Part shown: positions 25,403-32,973 of the stretch, one piece after another
Layout of the letters: each line of letters starts with the position of its first letter
Numbering within the stretch: the first letter of the stretch is position 1
Assembly: GCF_019352895.1 (NCBI RefSeq)
Contig: NZ_JAAAFX010000009.1
Coordinates: 62,001-126,000 of the forward strand
DNA length: 64,000 bases
Source of the DNA: Variovorax boronicumulans
GTDB lineage: Bacteria > Pseudomonadota > Gammaproteobacteria > Burkholderiales > Burkholderiaceae_C
Reading direction: 5' to 3'
The notes under the pieces: model-generated
Told to the model about the DNA's origin: nothing
Seen by the model: only the letters and a program-made list of their open reading frames with translations
Database searches by the model: none
Translations under genes and position numbers: made by a program

Positions 25403-26004
25403 CAGTGCGTGTGGTCGTGGTCGTGGCCGTGCGAGTGGCCATGGTCGTGGTCGTGCCCGCCCGCATAGGCGTCCGGGTGCAGCACCGGACCCACGGGCGC
25501 CTTGCCGTGGGCATGGCCATGGTCATGGCTGCCACCATGCGCGCCGCCATGGTCGCCATAGGCACCGCCCTCGGGCTCGAAGGCTTCCTCGGCCTCGCGC
25601 ACGATCAGGTGCATCGAGCGCAGCATCGCGGCCAGCACGTGGTCGGGCTCGATCTTGAGGTGGTCGGGCTGCAGCTCGATCGGCACATGCCGGTTGCCCA
25701 GGTGGTAGGCCGCGCGCGTCAGGTCGAAGGCCGTGCCGTGCTGGGTGCAGTGCGTGATGACCAGCACCGGTTGCGGCGCGGCGATCACCTTGATCAGCGA
25801 CCCGTCTTCCGCCACCAGCACGTCGCCCCCGCGCACGGCCGTGCCGCGCGGCAGGAACACGCCGATGCGGCGGCCCTGCGAATCGACGGTGTCGAAGCGG
25901 CTCTTCTGGCGCACGTCCCAGTCGAGTTCGATGGTGGCGGCGCGCTTGAGCAGCACGGCGGCGAGGCCGCCGCCCTGGGGCATGAGTTTGTTGGCGTTGA
26001 GCAT
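25402..26004 (-). CDS. ureE: Urease nickel metallochaperone UreE with His-rich tail
   Basis: A 200-residue nickel chaperone. The peptide-binding and metal-binding domains cover about residues 1-145, with the conserved dimer-interface histidine in AAYHLGNRHVPIEL. The C-terminal 50 residues are a His/Asp/Gly-rich nickel-storage tail (HDHGHAHG and GGHDHDHGHSHGHDHDH). It starts 84 nt after ureC and overlaps ureF by one base. Confidence 0.96.
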   Translation of the reverse strand: MLNANKLMPQGGGLAAVLLKRAATIELDWDVRQKSRFDTVDSQGRRIGVFLPRGTAVRGGDVLVAEDGSLIKVIAAPQPVLVITHCTQHGTAFDLTRAAYHLGNRHVPIELQPDHLKIEPDHVLAAMLRSMHLIVREAEEAFEPEGGAYGDHGGAHGGSHDHGHAHGKAPVGPVLHPDAYAGGHDHDHGHSHGHDHDHTH

Positions 26005-26088
26005 GGCTGGCTGACGCGGAGCGCGTCCGTGAAAAGAAAGGAGTTCTTGAAGAATACCCAGCCTGTCAAGCCCGCGTGCGTTGTGCGC

Positions 26089-27891
26089 TCAGAACAGGAA
26101 ATACCGCTGCGTCATCGGCAGCGAGGTCGCCGGCTCGCACACCAGCAGCTGGCCGTCGGCGCGCACCGCATAGGTCTGGGCATCGATCTCCATCCTGGGC
26201 GTGTAGCCGTTGTGCACCATGTGCTGCTTGCGCACGCCGCGCACGTTCTTCACTGCGCTCAACGTCTTCTGCAGGCCGAAGCGTTCGCCGATGCCGGCGG
26301 CCAGGCCGGCCTGCGAGACGAAGGTGAGCGAGCTCTTGTGCAGCGAGCGGCCGTAGGCGCCGAACATCGGGCGGTAGTGCACCGGCTGCGGCGTGGGGAT
26401 CGAGGCGCTCGGGTCGCCCATCGCGGCCATGGCGATGCTGCCGCCCTTGATGATCGTGAAGGGCTTGACGCCGAAGAAGGCCGGCTTCCACACCACCAGG
26501 TCGGCCCACTTGCCGACCTCGATGCTGCCCACCTCGTGCGCGATGCCGTGCGCGAGCGCCGGGTTGATCGTGTACTTGGCGATGTAGCGGCGGGCGCGGA
26601 AGTTGTCATTCCGGGAGCTCTCCTGCGCAGCAGGACCGAAAGCTCCCCTCTCCCCCCCGGGGAGAGGGGCTGGGGGTGAGGGCGGCGCCAACCAGCCGCG
26701 CTGCTGCTTCATCTTGTGCGCCGTCTGCCAGGTGCGGATGATCACCTCGCCCACGCGACCCATGGCCTGGCTGTCGGAGCTGAACATGCTGATCGCGCCC
26801 AGGTCGTGCAGGATGTCCTCGGCCGCGATGGTCTCCTTGCGGATGCGCGATTCGGCAAAGGCCAGGTCCTCGGCGATGCCCGCGTCGAGGTGGTGGCACA
26901 CCATGAGCATGTCGACGTGTTCGTCGAGCGTGTTCACCGTGTAGGGCATCGTGGGGTTGGTGGAGGAGGGCAGGAAGTTGTCCTCGCCCACCACGCGCAG
27001 GATGTCGGGCGCATGGCCACCGCCCGCGCCTTCGGTGTGGAAGGCGCAGATGCCGCGACCCTTCACGGCCGCGATGGTGTTCTCGACGAAGCCCGATTCG
27101 TTCAGCGTGTCGGAGTGGATCGCCACCTGCGTGTCGGTGGCGTCGGCCACGTCCAGGCAGTTGCTGATGGCCGCCGGCGTGGTGCCCCAGTCCTCGTGCA
27201 GCTTGAGGCCGATCACGCCGGCATCGATCTGCTCGTGCAGCGCGGCCGGCAAGCTGGCGTTGCCCTTGCCCAGGAAGCCCAGGTTCATCGGGAACGCGTC
27301 GGCCGCCTGCAGCATGCGCTCGATGTGCCAGGGGCCCGGCGTGGCCGTGGTGGCGAAGGTGCCGGTGGCCGGGCCGGTGCCGCCGCCGAGCATGGTGGTC
27401 ACGCCGGAGCTCAGCGCTTCCTCGATCTGCTGCGGGCAGATGAAGTGGATGTGGCTGTCGATGCCGCCCGCGGTGACGATGTTGCCTTCGCAGCTGATCA
27501 CCTCGGTGCCGGGGCCGATCACGATGTCGACGCCCGGCTGCACGTCGGGGTTGCCGGCCTTGCCGATCGCCACGATGCGCCCGCCCTTCAGGCCGATGTC
27601 GGCCTTGACGATGCCCCAGTGGTCGAGGATCAGCGCGTTGGTCATCACGGTGTCGACCGCGCCACCGGCCGTAGGTCCGCTGCCCTTGCCGTCGCGGGTG
27701 CGCTGCGACTGCGCCATGCCGTCGCGGATCGTCTTGCCGCCGCCGAACTTCACCTCTTCGCCGTAGCCGCCGGCGCGCAGCGTGTAGTCGGCCTCGACCT
27801 CGATCACGATGTCGGTGTCGGCCAGCCGCACCCGGTCGCCCACGGTGGGGCCGAAGATTTCCGCATAGGCGCGGCGTCCGATCGTAGCCAT
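26089..27891 (-). CDS. ureC: Urease alpha subunit UreC with an in-frame repeat-derived insertion
   Basis: A 600-residue catalytic subunit of urease (urea to ammonia and carbamate, Ni2 centre, cytoplasm). The nickel ligands are present: HIHFICPQQ, the carbamylated lysine in GLKLHEDWG, HSDTLNESG, HTEGAGGGHAPD, and the flap cysteine-histidine MVCHHL. The protein is about 30 residues longer than usual. Most of the excess is at residues 402-427, Pro/Gly-rich, between QQRGW and NDNFRARRYIAKY, exactly where the DNA is a palindromic repeat (26613-26690). The reading frame is intact and the C terminus MTQRYFLF is normal. Start overlaps the ureB stop. Confidence 0.97.
   Translation of the reverse strand: MATIGRRAYAEIFGPTVGDRVRLADTDIVIEVEADYTLRAGGYGEEVKFGGGKTIRDGMAQSQRTRDGKGSGPTAGGAVDTVMTNALILDHWGIVKADIGLKGGRIVAIGKAGNPDVQPGVDIVIGPGTEVISCEGNIVTAGGIDSHIHFICPQQIEEALSSGVTTMLGGGTGPATGTFATTATPGPWHIERMLQAADAFPMNLGFLGKGNASLPAALHEQIDAGVIGLKLHEDWGTTPAAISNCLDVADATDTQVAIHSDTLNESGFVENTIAAVKGRGICAFHTEGAGGGHAPDILRVVGEDNFLPSSTNPTMPYTVNTLDEHVDMLMVCHHLDAGIAEDLAFAESRIRKETIAAEDILHDLGAISMFSSDSQAMGRVGEVIIRTWQTAHKMKQQRGWLAPPSPPAPLPGGERGAFGPAAQESSRNDNFRARRYIAKYTINPALAHGIAHEVGSIEVGKWADLVVWKPAFFGVKPFTIIKGGSIAMAAMGDPSASIPTPQPVHYRPMFGAYGRSLHKSSLTFVSQAGLAAGIGERFGLQKTLSAVKNVRGVRKQHMVHNGYTPRMEIDAQTYAVRADGQLLVCEPATSLPMTQRYFLF
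26613..26690. repeat. REP-like double-hairpin repeat inside ureC
   Basis: Hairpin one: GGGAGCT (26613-26619) pairs with AGCTCCC (26641-26647), enclosing TCCTGC-GCA-GCAGGA (26621-26635). Hairpin two: CCCCTCTCCCC-CCC-GGGGAGAGGGG (26645-26669), followed by CTGGGGGTGAGGG. The second half is the GC-rich palindrome commonly seen between genes in this bacterial group; here it is inside a coding region and translated in frame. Confidence 0.85.
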
Positions 27892-28196
27892 CAGAGTTTC
27901 CCTTGCACCAGGCCGCGAAAGCCGTAGACGATGCGGTCGCCCGCGAGATCACAGAGCTCGACCGTGCGTTGCTGGCCGGGCTCGAAGCGCACGGCCGTGC
28001 CCGAGGCGATGTTCAGCCGCATGCCGTGCGCGGCCGCGCGGTCGAAGCCCAGCGCGCCGTTGACTTCGGCGAAGTGGTAGTGCGAGCCGACCTGGATCGG
28101 CCGGTCGGCGGTGTTCTGCACCACCATCGTGAGCGTGCGCCGTCCCGGGTTGAGCACATGCTCGCCCTCGTCGGTGAAGAGTTCGCCGGGGATCAC
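27891..28196 (-). CDS. ureB: Urease beta subunit UreB
   Basis: A 101-residue structural subunit. MIPGELF, the central motif VGSHYHFAEVN and GMRLNIASGTAVRFEPGQ are diagnostic, and the length is normal for a separate bacterial beta subunit. Its stop overlaps the ureC start by one base, and it follows ureJ closely. Confidence 0.97.
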   Translation of the reverse strand: MIPGELFTDEGEHVLNPGRRTLTMVVQNTADRPIQVGSHYHFAEVNGALGFDRAAAHGMRLNIASGTAVRFEPGQQRTVELCDLAGDRIVYGFRGLVQGKL

Positions 28197-28206
28197 GGGC
28201 CGGGCC

Positions 28207-28821
28207 TCAGGCGAGCTGCGCCAGCAGCGCGGCGCCGAACAGCGCGACGGCCGCGCCGGCCACGCGCGGCAGCCAGGCGCCGCGCTGGCGCAGGGTCCAG
28301 CCGACGGCGATGCCGGCGGTGTGCAGCAGCGCGGTGGCCAGCACCATGCCGGCGATCGCCAAGCCGGCGCCGTGGTCGCCCGCCAGCTCGTAGCCGTGGG
28401 CCACGCCGTGGAACACCGCGAACACGCCGACCACCACCGCGGCCACCGGCCCCGGCAGCCGCAGCCGCGTGGCCACCAGCAGGCCGATCACCAGCAGCGA
28501 GGCCGCGATCATCGGCTCGACCGCAGGCACCTGCACGCCCGCAAGGCCGAGCAGCGCGCCGGCCAGCAGCATGCCGGCGAAGCCCAGCGGGGCCCAGAGC
28601 AGGTCGCGCCCCGTGCGGGCGATCAGCGCGCTCCAGAGACCGACCGCGACCATGGCCGCCAGGTGGTCCAGGCCGGTGAAGGGATGCACGAAGCCCTGCA
28701 CGAAACCGATGTCGTGATGGGCCCCGCCGTCGACGCCGACGTGGGCCGAGGCCAGCAGCGGCAGCAGGCCGAGCGCGGTAATGGCGAGGGAAGGGAAGGA
28801 TGAAGAACGCGTCAGGCGCAT
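28207..28821 (-). CDS. ureJ: HupE/UreJ-family membrane protein (putative nickel permease)
   Basis: A 204-residue membrane protein with a cleavable-looking N terminus and six hydrophobic segments. The HupE/UreJ hallmark HPFTGLDHLAAMVAVGLW lies near residue 45 and is followed by GVAHGYEL. The family is linked to nickel supply for urease and hydrogenase. I start at the ATG at 28821; longer frames run into the promoter side of the gene. It sits between ureA and ureB, the arrangement I recall for Variovorax-type operons. Confidence 0.9.
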   Translation of the reverse strand: MRLTRSSSFPSLAITALGLLPLLASAHVGVDGGAHHDIGFVQGFVHPFTGLDHLAAMVAVGLWSALIARTGRDLLWAPLGFAGMLLAGALLGLAGVQVPAVEPMIAASLLVIGLLVATRLRLPGPVAAVVVGVFAVFHGVAHGYELAGDHGAGLAIAGMVLATALLHTAGIAVGWTLRQRGAWLPRVAGAAVALFGAALLAQLA

Positions 28822-28987
28822 GGGAAGTCTCCGCTCGGAAATGAGAAAGAAGAAAAAGGGGGCTAGAACGTGTGAAGGAACCGTCGCGAGCGCCCCGAGC
28901 CTGCATTGAGGAGCGGAGCCGCACTTGCGTGCGGTGAGCACCGCAGATGCGGGATCGGGGTGTGCAGCAGGTTCATTCACATGTTCT

Positions 28988-29290
28988 TCAGACGATCGGC
29001 TGGTGGACCGTCACCAGCTTGGTGCCGTCCGGGAAGGTGGCCTCGACCTGGATGTCCGGGATCATCTCGGCCACGCCGTCCATCACGTCGGCGCGGGTGA
29101 GCACGCTGCGGCCTTCGCTCATCAGCGCGGCCACGCTCTTGCCGTCGCGCGCGCCTTCCATGACCGCGGCCGAGATCAGCGCGACCGCCTCGGGATAGTT
29201 GAGCTTGAGCCCGCGGGCCTGGCGGCGCTCGGCGAGCAGTGCGGCCGTGAAGATCAGCAGCTTGTCTTTTTCGCGTGGCGTGAGTTCCAT
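28988..29290 (-). CDS. ureA: Urease gamma subunit UreA
   Basis: A 100-residue structural subunit opening with MELTPREKDKLLIFTAALLA and containing LNYPEAVALISA and EGARDGKSVAALM. Full length. It is the first gene of the operon; there is no ureD upstream, only the divergent transporter-kinase gene. No strong Shine-Dalgarno sequence precedes the ATG. A sigma-54-like promoter lies about 50-65 nt upstream. Confidence 0.97.
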   Translation of the reverse strand: MELTPREKDKLLIFTAALLAERRQARGLKLNYPEAVALISAAVMEGARDGKSVAALMSEGRSVLTRADVMDGVAEMIPDIQVEATFPDGTKLVTVHQPIV

Positions 29291-29340
29291 GGGACAGAAA
29301 AGGATGCGTGGAGGCCCCGGGGGGCCTGAAGAGGGGAATA

Positions 29341-29357
29341 TGCAACAGTCGTGCCGT
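29341..29357 (-). promoter_or_regulatory. Candidate sigma-54 promoter of the urease operon
   Basis: On the minus strand the sequence reads ACGGCACG-ACTG-TTGCA, matching the sigma-54 consensus (TTGGCACG-N4-TTGCW) except for the two leading bases, with the hallmark GG-N10-GC spacing exact. The predicted transcription start near 29330 leaves a leader of about 40 nt before ureA. Nitrogen control of urease through sigma-54/NtrC is well established in other bacteria. Confidence 0.55.
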
Positions 29358-29367
29358 GGCACGGAAG

Positions 29368-32300
29368 ATGCACCGAAAAGGTGTGACCGACGCCCCCCCG
29401 CCACCCACGCCTCCCTCGCCCGACGACGCGCCGCAGCGCATCGTCAAGGTGCGGCGCGACTACAACAGTTGGGTGGCCAGCGAGACGCTCGAGGACTATG
29501 CGCTGCGCTACACGCCGCAGCGCTTTCGCAAGATGTCCGAATGGCGGGTCGCGAACACGGCCTTCGGCGGCGCCGCTTCGTTCCTGATCCTGGAAGCGGT
29601 CGGGGCCACGCTGCTGGTGCAGTACGGCTTCCTCAATGCCTTCTGGGCGGTGCTGGCGACCGGGCTGATCATCTTCCTGGCCGGCCTGCCGATCAGCGTG
29701 TATGCCGCGCGCTACGGCGTCGACATGGACCTGCTCACGCGCGGCGCGGGCTTCGGCTACATCGGCTCGACGCTCACCTCGCTGATCTACGCCTCCTTCA
29801 CCTTCATCTTCTTCGCGCTCGAGGCGGCCGTGATGGCCTATGCGCTCGAACTGGCGCTGGGCATCCCGCCGGCCTGGGGCTACCTGGTGTGTGCGCTGGT
29901 CGTGATCCCGCTGGTGACGCACGGCGTGTCGGCCATCAGCCGGCTCCAGGTCTGGACCCAGCCGCTGTGGCTGCTGATGCTGGTGGTGCCCTTCGCCTAC
30001 GTGATCGTGCGCGACCCTGGTGCGTTTTCCGGCTTGACGCACTATGACGGCGCCTCGGGGCGTGCCGGCGGCTTCAATCTGCACCTCTTCGGTGCCGCGC
30101 TCACGGTGGGCATCGCGCTGATCACGCAGCTGGGCGAGCAGGCCGACTACCTGCGCTTCATGCCCGTGCGCACGGCGGCCAACCGGGGCCGCTGGTGGGG
30201 CGGCGTGCTGATGGGCGGGCCGGGATGGGTGGTGATGGGCGTGCTCAAGATGCTGGGCGGGATGATGCTGGCGTACCTGGCCATCGGCCACATGGTGCCG
30301 CCCGAGCGCGCGGTCGATCCCAACCAGATGTACCTCGCGGCCTTCGAGTACGTGTTCCCGAACTACGGCTGGGCCGTCGCCGCGACCGCGCTGTTCGTGG
30401 TGGTGTCCCAGCTCAAGATCAACGTCACCAACGCCTACGCGGGCTCGCTGGCCTGGAGCAACTTCTTCTCGCGCGTCACGCACAGCCATCCGGGCCGGGT
30501 GGTGTGGGTGGTGTTCAACGCGCTGATCGCCTTCATGCTGATGGAGATGAACGTGTTCGAGGCGCTGGGCGACGTGCTGGGCCTCTACGCCAACATCGCC
30601 ATCGCCTGGATGATGGCGGTGGTGGCCGATCTGGTCATCAACAAGCCGCTGGGCCTGTCGCCGCCGGGCATCGAGTTCAAGCGCGCCCACCTGTGGGACA
30701 TCAACCCGGTGGGCGTGGGCGCGATGGCGCTGGCCTCGGCGCTGTCGATCGCCGCGCACCTGGGCGCCTTCGGCCCGCTGGCGCAGGCCTTTTCGGCCGT
30801 GATCGCGATGGGCACGGCGCTGCTCACGGCGCCGCTGATCGCCTGGGCCACGCAGGGCCGCTACTACCTGGCGCGCGGGCCGGCCTTCGACGCCCGCACG
30901 CAGGTGCGCTGGGCCCGTGTCGAACGATCGCCGGCCGCGGCGGCCGACAACGCGTACCAGCGCCTGCGCACCCAGCGCTGCGTGATCTGCGAGCGCGAAT
31001 ACGAGGCGCCCGACATGGCCCACTGCCCCGCCTACCAGGGCGCGATCTGCTCGCTGTGCTGCACGCTCGATGCGCGCTGCGGCGACCTCTGCAAGCCGCA
31101 GGCGAGCCTGTCGACGCAGTGGTCGGGGGCGCTGCGCTGGCTGCTGCCGCGGCGCGTCTGGCCCTACCTCGACACCGGCCTGGGCCACTTCCTGCTGCTC
31201 ACGCTGATCATCGTGCCGCTGCTGGCCACGGTGTTCGGGGTGCTCTACCAGCAGGAACTGCGCGCGCTGGGCGACAGCGCGCTGGGCATGCTGCCGCCCG
31301 GCGATGCGGCCATGGCGATCCTCAAGGCGCAGCAGGCCTCGCTGCGCTCGGGCTTCCTCAAGAGCTACATGGCGCTGCTGCTGATCGCCGGCATCGTGGC
31401 CTGGTGGCTGGTGCTGGCGCACCAGAGCCGCAAGGTGGCGCAGGAGGAATCCAACCGCCAGACCCGCCTGCTGATGCACGAGATCGAGCGGCACAAGGAG
31501 ACCGACCGCGCGCTGCAGGCCGCCAAGCAGAGCGCCGACGACGCGCGCGAGCAGGCCGACCACGCCAACCAGGCCAAGAGCCGCTACATCAGCGCGATCA
31601 GCCACGAGCTGCGCACGCCGCTCAACTCGATCCTCGGCTATGCGCAGCTGATGGGCCAGGATGCCTCGGTGCCGCCGCACCGGCAGCAGGCCGTGGCCGT
31701 GATCCAGCGCGGCGGCGAGCACCTGCTGTCGCTGATCGAGGGCACGCTGGACATCGCCCACATCGAGGCCGGCAAGCTCACGCTGCAGGCCCGGCCCATG
31801 CCCTTCGCCGCCGCCATGCGCGAACTGGCCGACATGTTCGAGCTCCAGGCTTCCGAGAAGGGCCTGGCCTTCCGCTTCGAGCCCGCGGGCGACGTGCCCG
31901 AGGTGGTGCGCGCCGACGAGCGCCGGGTGCGCCAGATCCTGATCAACCTGCTGGGCAATGCGATCAAGTTCACCGCGCGCGGCGAGGTCGTGCTGCGGCT
32001 GCGCTACGCGCGCGAGTTCGCGGCGCTGGAGATCGAGGACACCGGGCCCGGCATGTCGGCCGCCGAGATCGAGCGCATCTTCGAGCCCTTCGCGCGCGGC
32101 GACGCGGGCGGCACCGCGACGCGCACCGGTGCCCCGGGCGCGGGCCTGGGTCTGACCATCGCCAAGATGCTGACCGACCTGATGGGCGGCGAGATGTCGG
32201 TGCAGAGCACGCCCGGCCAGGGCTCGGTGTTCCGCGTGCGGCTGTTCCTGCCGCGCGTGCATGCCGCGCCGATCGCTGCAGGGCGCACGCCCGCGCCGTT

Positions 32301-32973
32301 GCCGGGCCCGGCGCGGCCGCGGCGCGGCTATGCCGGCGTGCGCCGGCGCGTGCTGGTGGTCGACAACGAGGAGGCCGACCGCGAGCTGCTGGTGCAGGTG
32401 CTCGCACCGCTGGGCTTCGAGCTGCGGACGGCGGCCAGCGGGCACGATGCACTCGACCTGATCGCCGCCGGCTTCCGGCCCGACGCGATGTTCGTCGACC
32501 TCGCGATGCCCGGCATCGACGGCTGGGAGACGCTGCGCCGCAGCCGCCAGTTCGACACCACGCTGGCACCGCGCTGCATGGCCATCGTCTCGGCCAACGC
32601 CTTCGACAAGCGGCTGGACAACGACGTGGGCATTGCACCCGAGGATTTCTTCGTCAAGCCGGTGCGCCACAGCGAGCTGCTCGACTGGCTCGAACGCAAG
32701 CTGGGCCTCGAGTGGACGGCCGTGGCCGCGGCGTGCGAGGCGCATGCCGCCGCCGCCCCGGCCCAGGTGCGGCCCACGGCAGAACGCCTGCACGCACTTC
32801 AGGATGCCATCGGGCTGGGTTATTTTCGGGGGATCATGAACCAGCTCGACGAGATCGACGCCGCGCAGCCCGAGTGCGCCGCCTGGACCGCGGCCCAGCG
32901 GGCCCTGGCGCGCCAGTTCCGCTTCGACGCGATGGACGGCGGCGCGCCGCCGCAGCCGGAGGGCGCGCGATGA
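29368..32973 (+). CDS. NCS1-type permease fused to hybrid histidine kinase and receiver
   Basis: A 1201-residue chimera. Residues about 55-520 form a 12-segment permease of the NCS1 (purine/cytosine/allantoin) type, for example GLPISVYAARYGVDMDLLTRGAGFGY in two parts. Residues 538-575 hold eight cysteines (538, 541, 553, 561, 564, 565, 571, 575). Two more membrane helices and a coiled coil follow, then a HisKA domain with H746 in ISHELRTPLNSI, an ATPase domain (NLLGNAIKF, DTGPGM, GAGLGL), a receiver with D1044 in FVDLAMPG, and a 70-residue helical tail. The overall plan parallels CbrA (SLC5 permease plus kinase). The ATG at 29368 is provisional; GTG 29383 is an alternative. Overlaps the next gene by ATGA. 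Confidence 0.88.
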   Translation: MHRKGVTDAPPPPTPPSPDDAPQRIVKVRRDYNSWVASETLEDYALRYTPQRFRKMSEWRVANTAFGGAASFLILEAVGATLLVQYGFLNAFWAVLATGLIIFLAGLPISVYAARYGVDMDLLTRGAGFGYIGSTLTSLIYASFTFIFFALEAAVMAYALELALGIPPAWGYLVCALVVIPLVTHGVSAISRLQVWTQPLWLLMLVVPFAYVIVRDPGAFSGLTHYDGASGRAGGFNLHLFGAALTVGIALITQLGEQADYLRFMPVRTAANRGRWWGGVLMGGPGWVVMGVLKMLGGMMLAYLAIGHMVPPERAVDPNQMYLAAFEYVFPNYGWAVAATALFVVVSQLKINVTNAYAGSLAWSNFFSRVTHSHPGRVVWVVFNALIAFMLMEMNVFEALGDVLGLYANIAIAWMMAVVADLVINKPLGLSPPGIEFKRAHLWDINPVGVGAMALASALSIAAHLGAFGPLAQAFSAVIAMGTALLTAPLIAWATQGRYYLARGPAFDARTQVRWARVERSPAAAADNAYQRLRTQRCVICEREYEAPDMAHCPAYQGAICSLCCTLDARCGDLCKPQASLSTQWSGALRWLLPRRVWPYLDTGLGHFLLLTLIIVPLLATVFGVLYQQELRALGDSALGMLPPGDAAMAILKAQQASLRSGFLKSYMALLLIAGIVAWWLVLAHQSRKVAQEESNRQTRLLMHEIERHKETDRALQAAKQSADDAREQADHANQAKSRYISAISHELRTPLNSILGYAQLMGQDASVPPHRQQAVAVIQRGGEHLLSLIEGTLDIAHIEAGKLTLQARPMPFAAAMRELADMFELQASEKGLAFRFEPAGDVPEVVRADERRVRQILINLLGNAIKFTARGEVVLRLRYAREFAALEIEDTGPGMSAAEIERIFEPFARGDAGGTATRTGAPGAGLGLTIAKMLTDLMGGEMSVQSTPGQGSVFRVRLFLPRVHAAPIAAGRTPAPLPGPARPRRGYAGVRRRVLVVDNEEADRELLVQVLAPLGFELRTAASGHDALDLIAAGFRPDAMFVDLAMPGIDGWETLRRSRQFDTTLAPRCMAIVSANAFDKRLDNDVGIAPEDFFVKPVRHSELLDWLERKLGLEWTAVAAACEAHAAAAPAQVRPTAERLHALQDAIGLGYFRGIMNQLDEIDAAQPECAAWTAAQRALARQFRFDAMDGGAPPQPEGAR

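Noticed and set aside
25405..25556. Repetitive His/Asp/Gly codons at the end of ureE, considered as a DNA tandem repeat
   Set aside because: The periodicity is that of a His-rich nickel-binding tail, common in UreE, not an independent DNA repeat.
29357..29373. Listing the plus-strand sigma-54-like element as a promoter feature for the kinase gene
   Set aside because: Its predicted start would fall downstream of the chosen ATG, so I keep it only as a finding and not as an annotated promoter.
29254..32793. An 1179-codon minus-strand frame opposite the transporter-kinase, considered as a place for the missing ureD
   Set aside because: It has no UreD features, is His/Arg/Gln-rich throughout, and mirrors codon bias of the real gene on the other strand.
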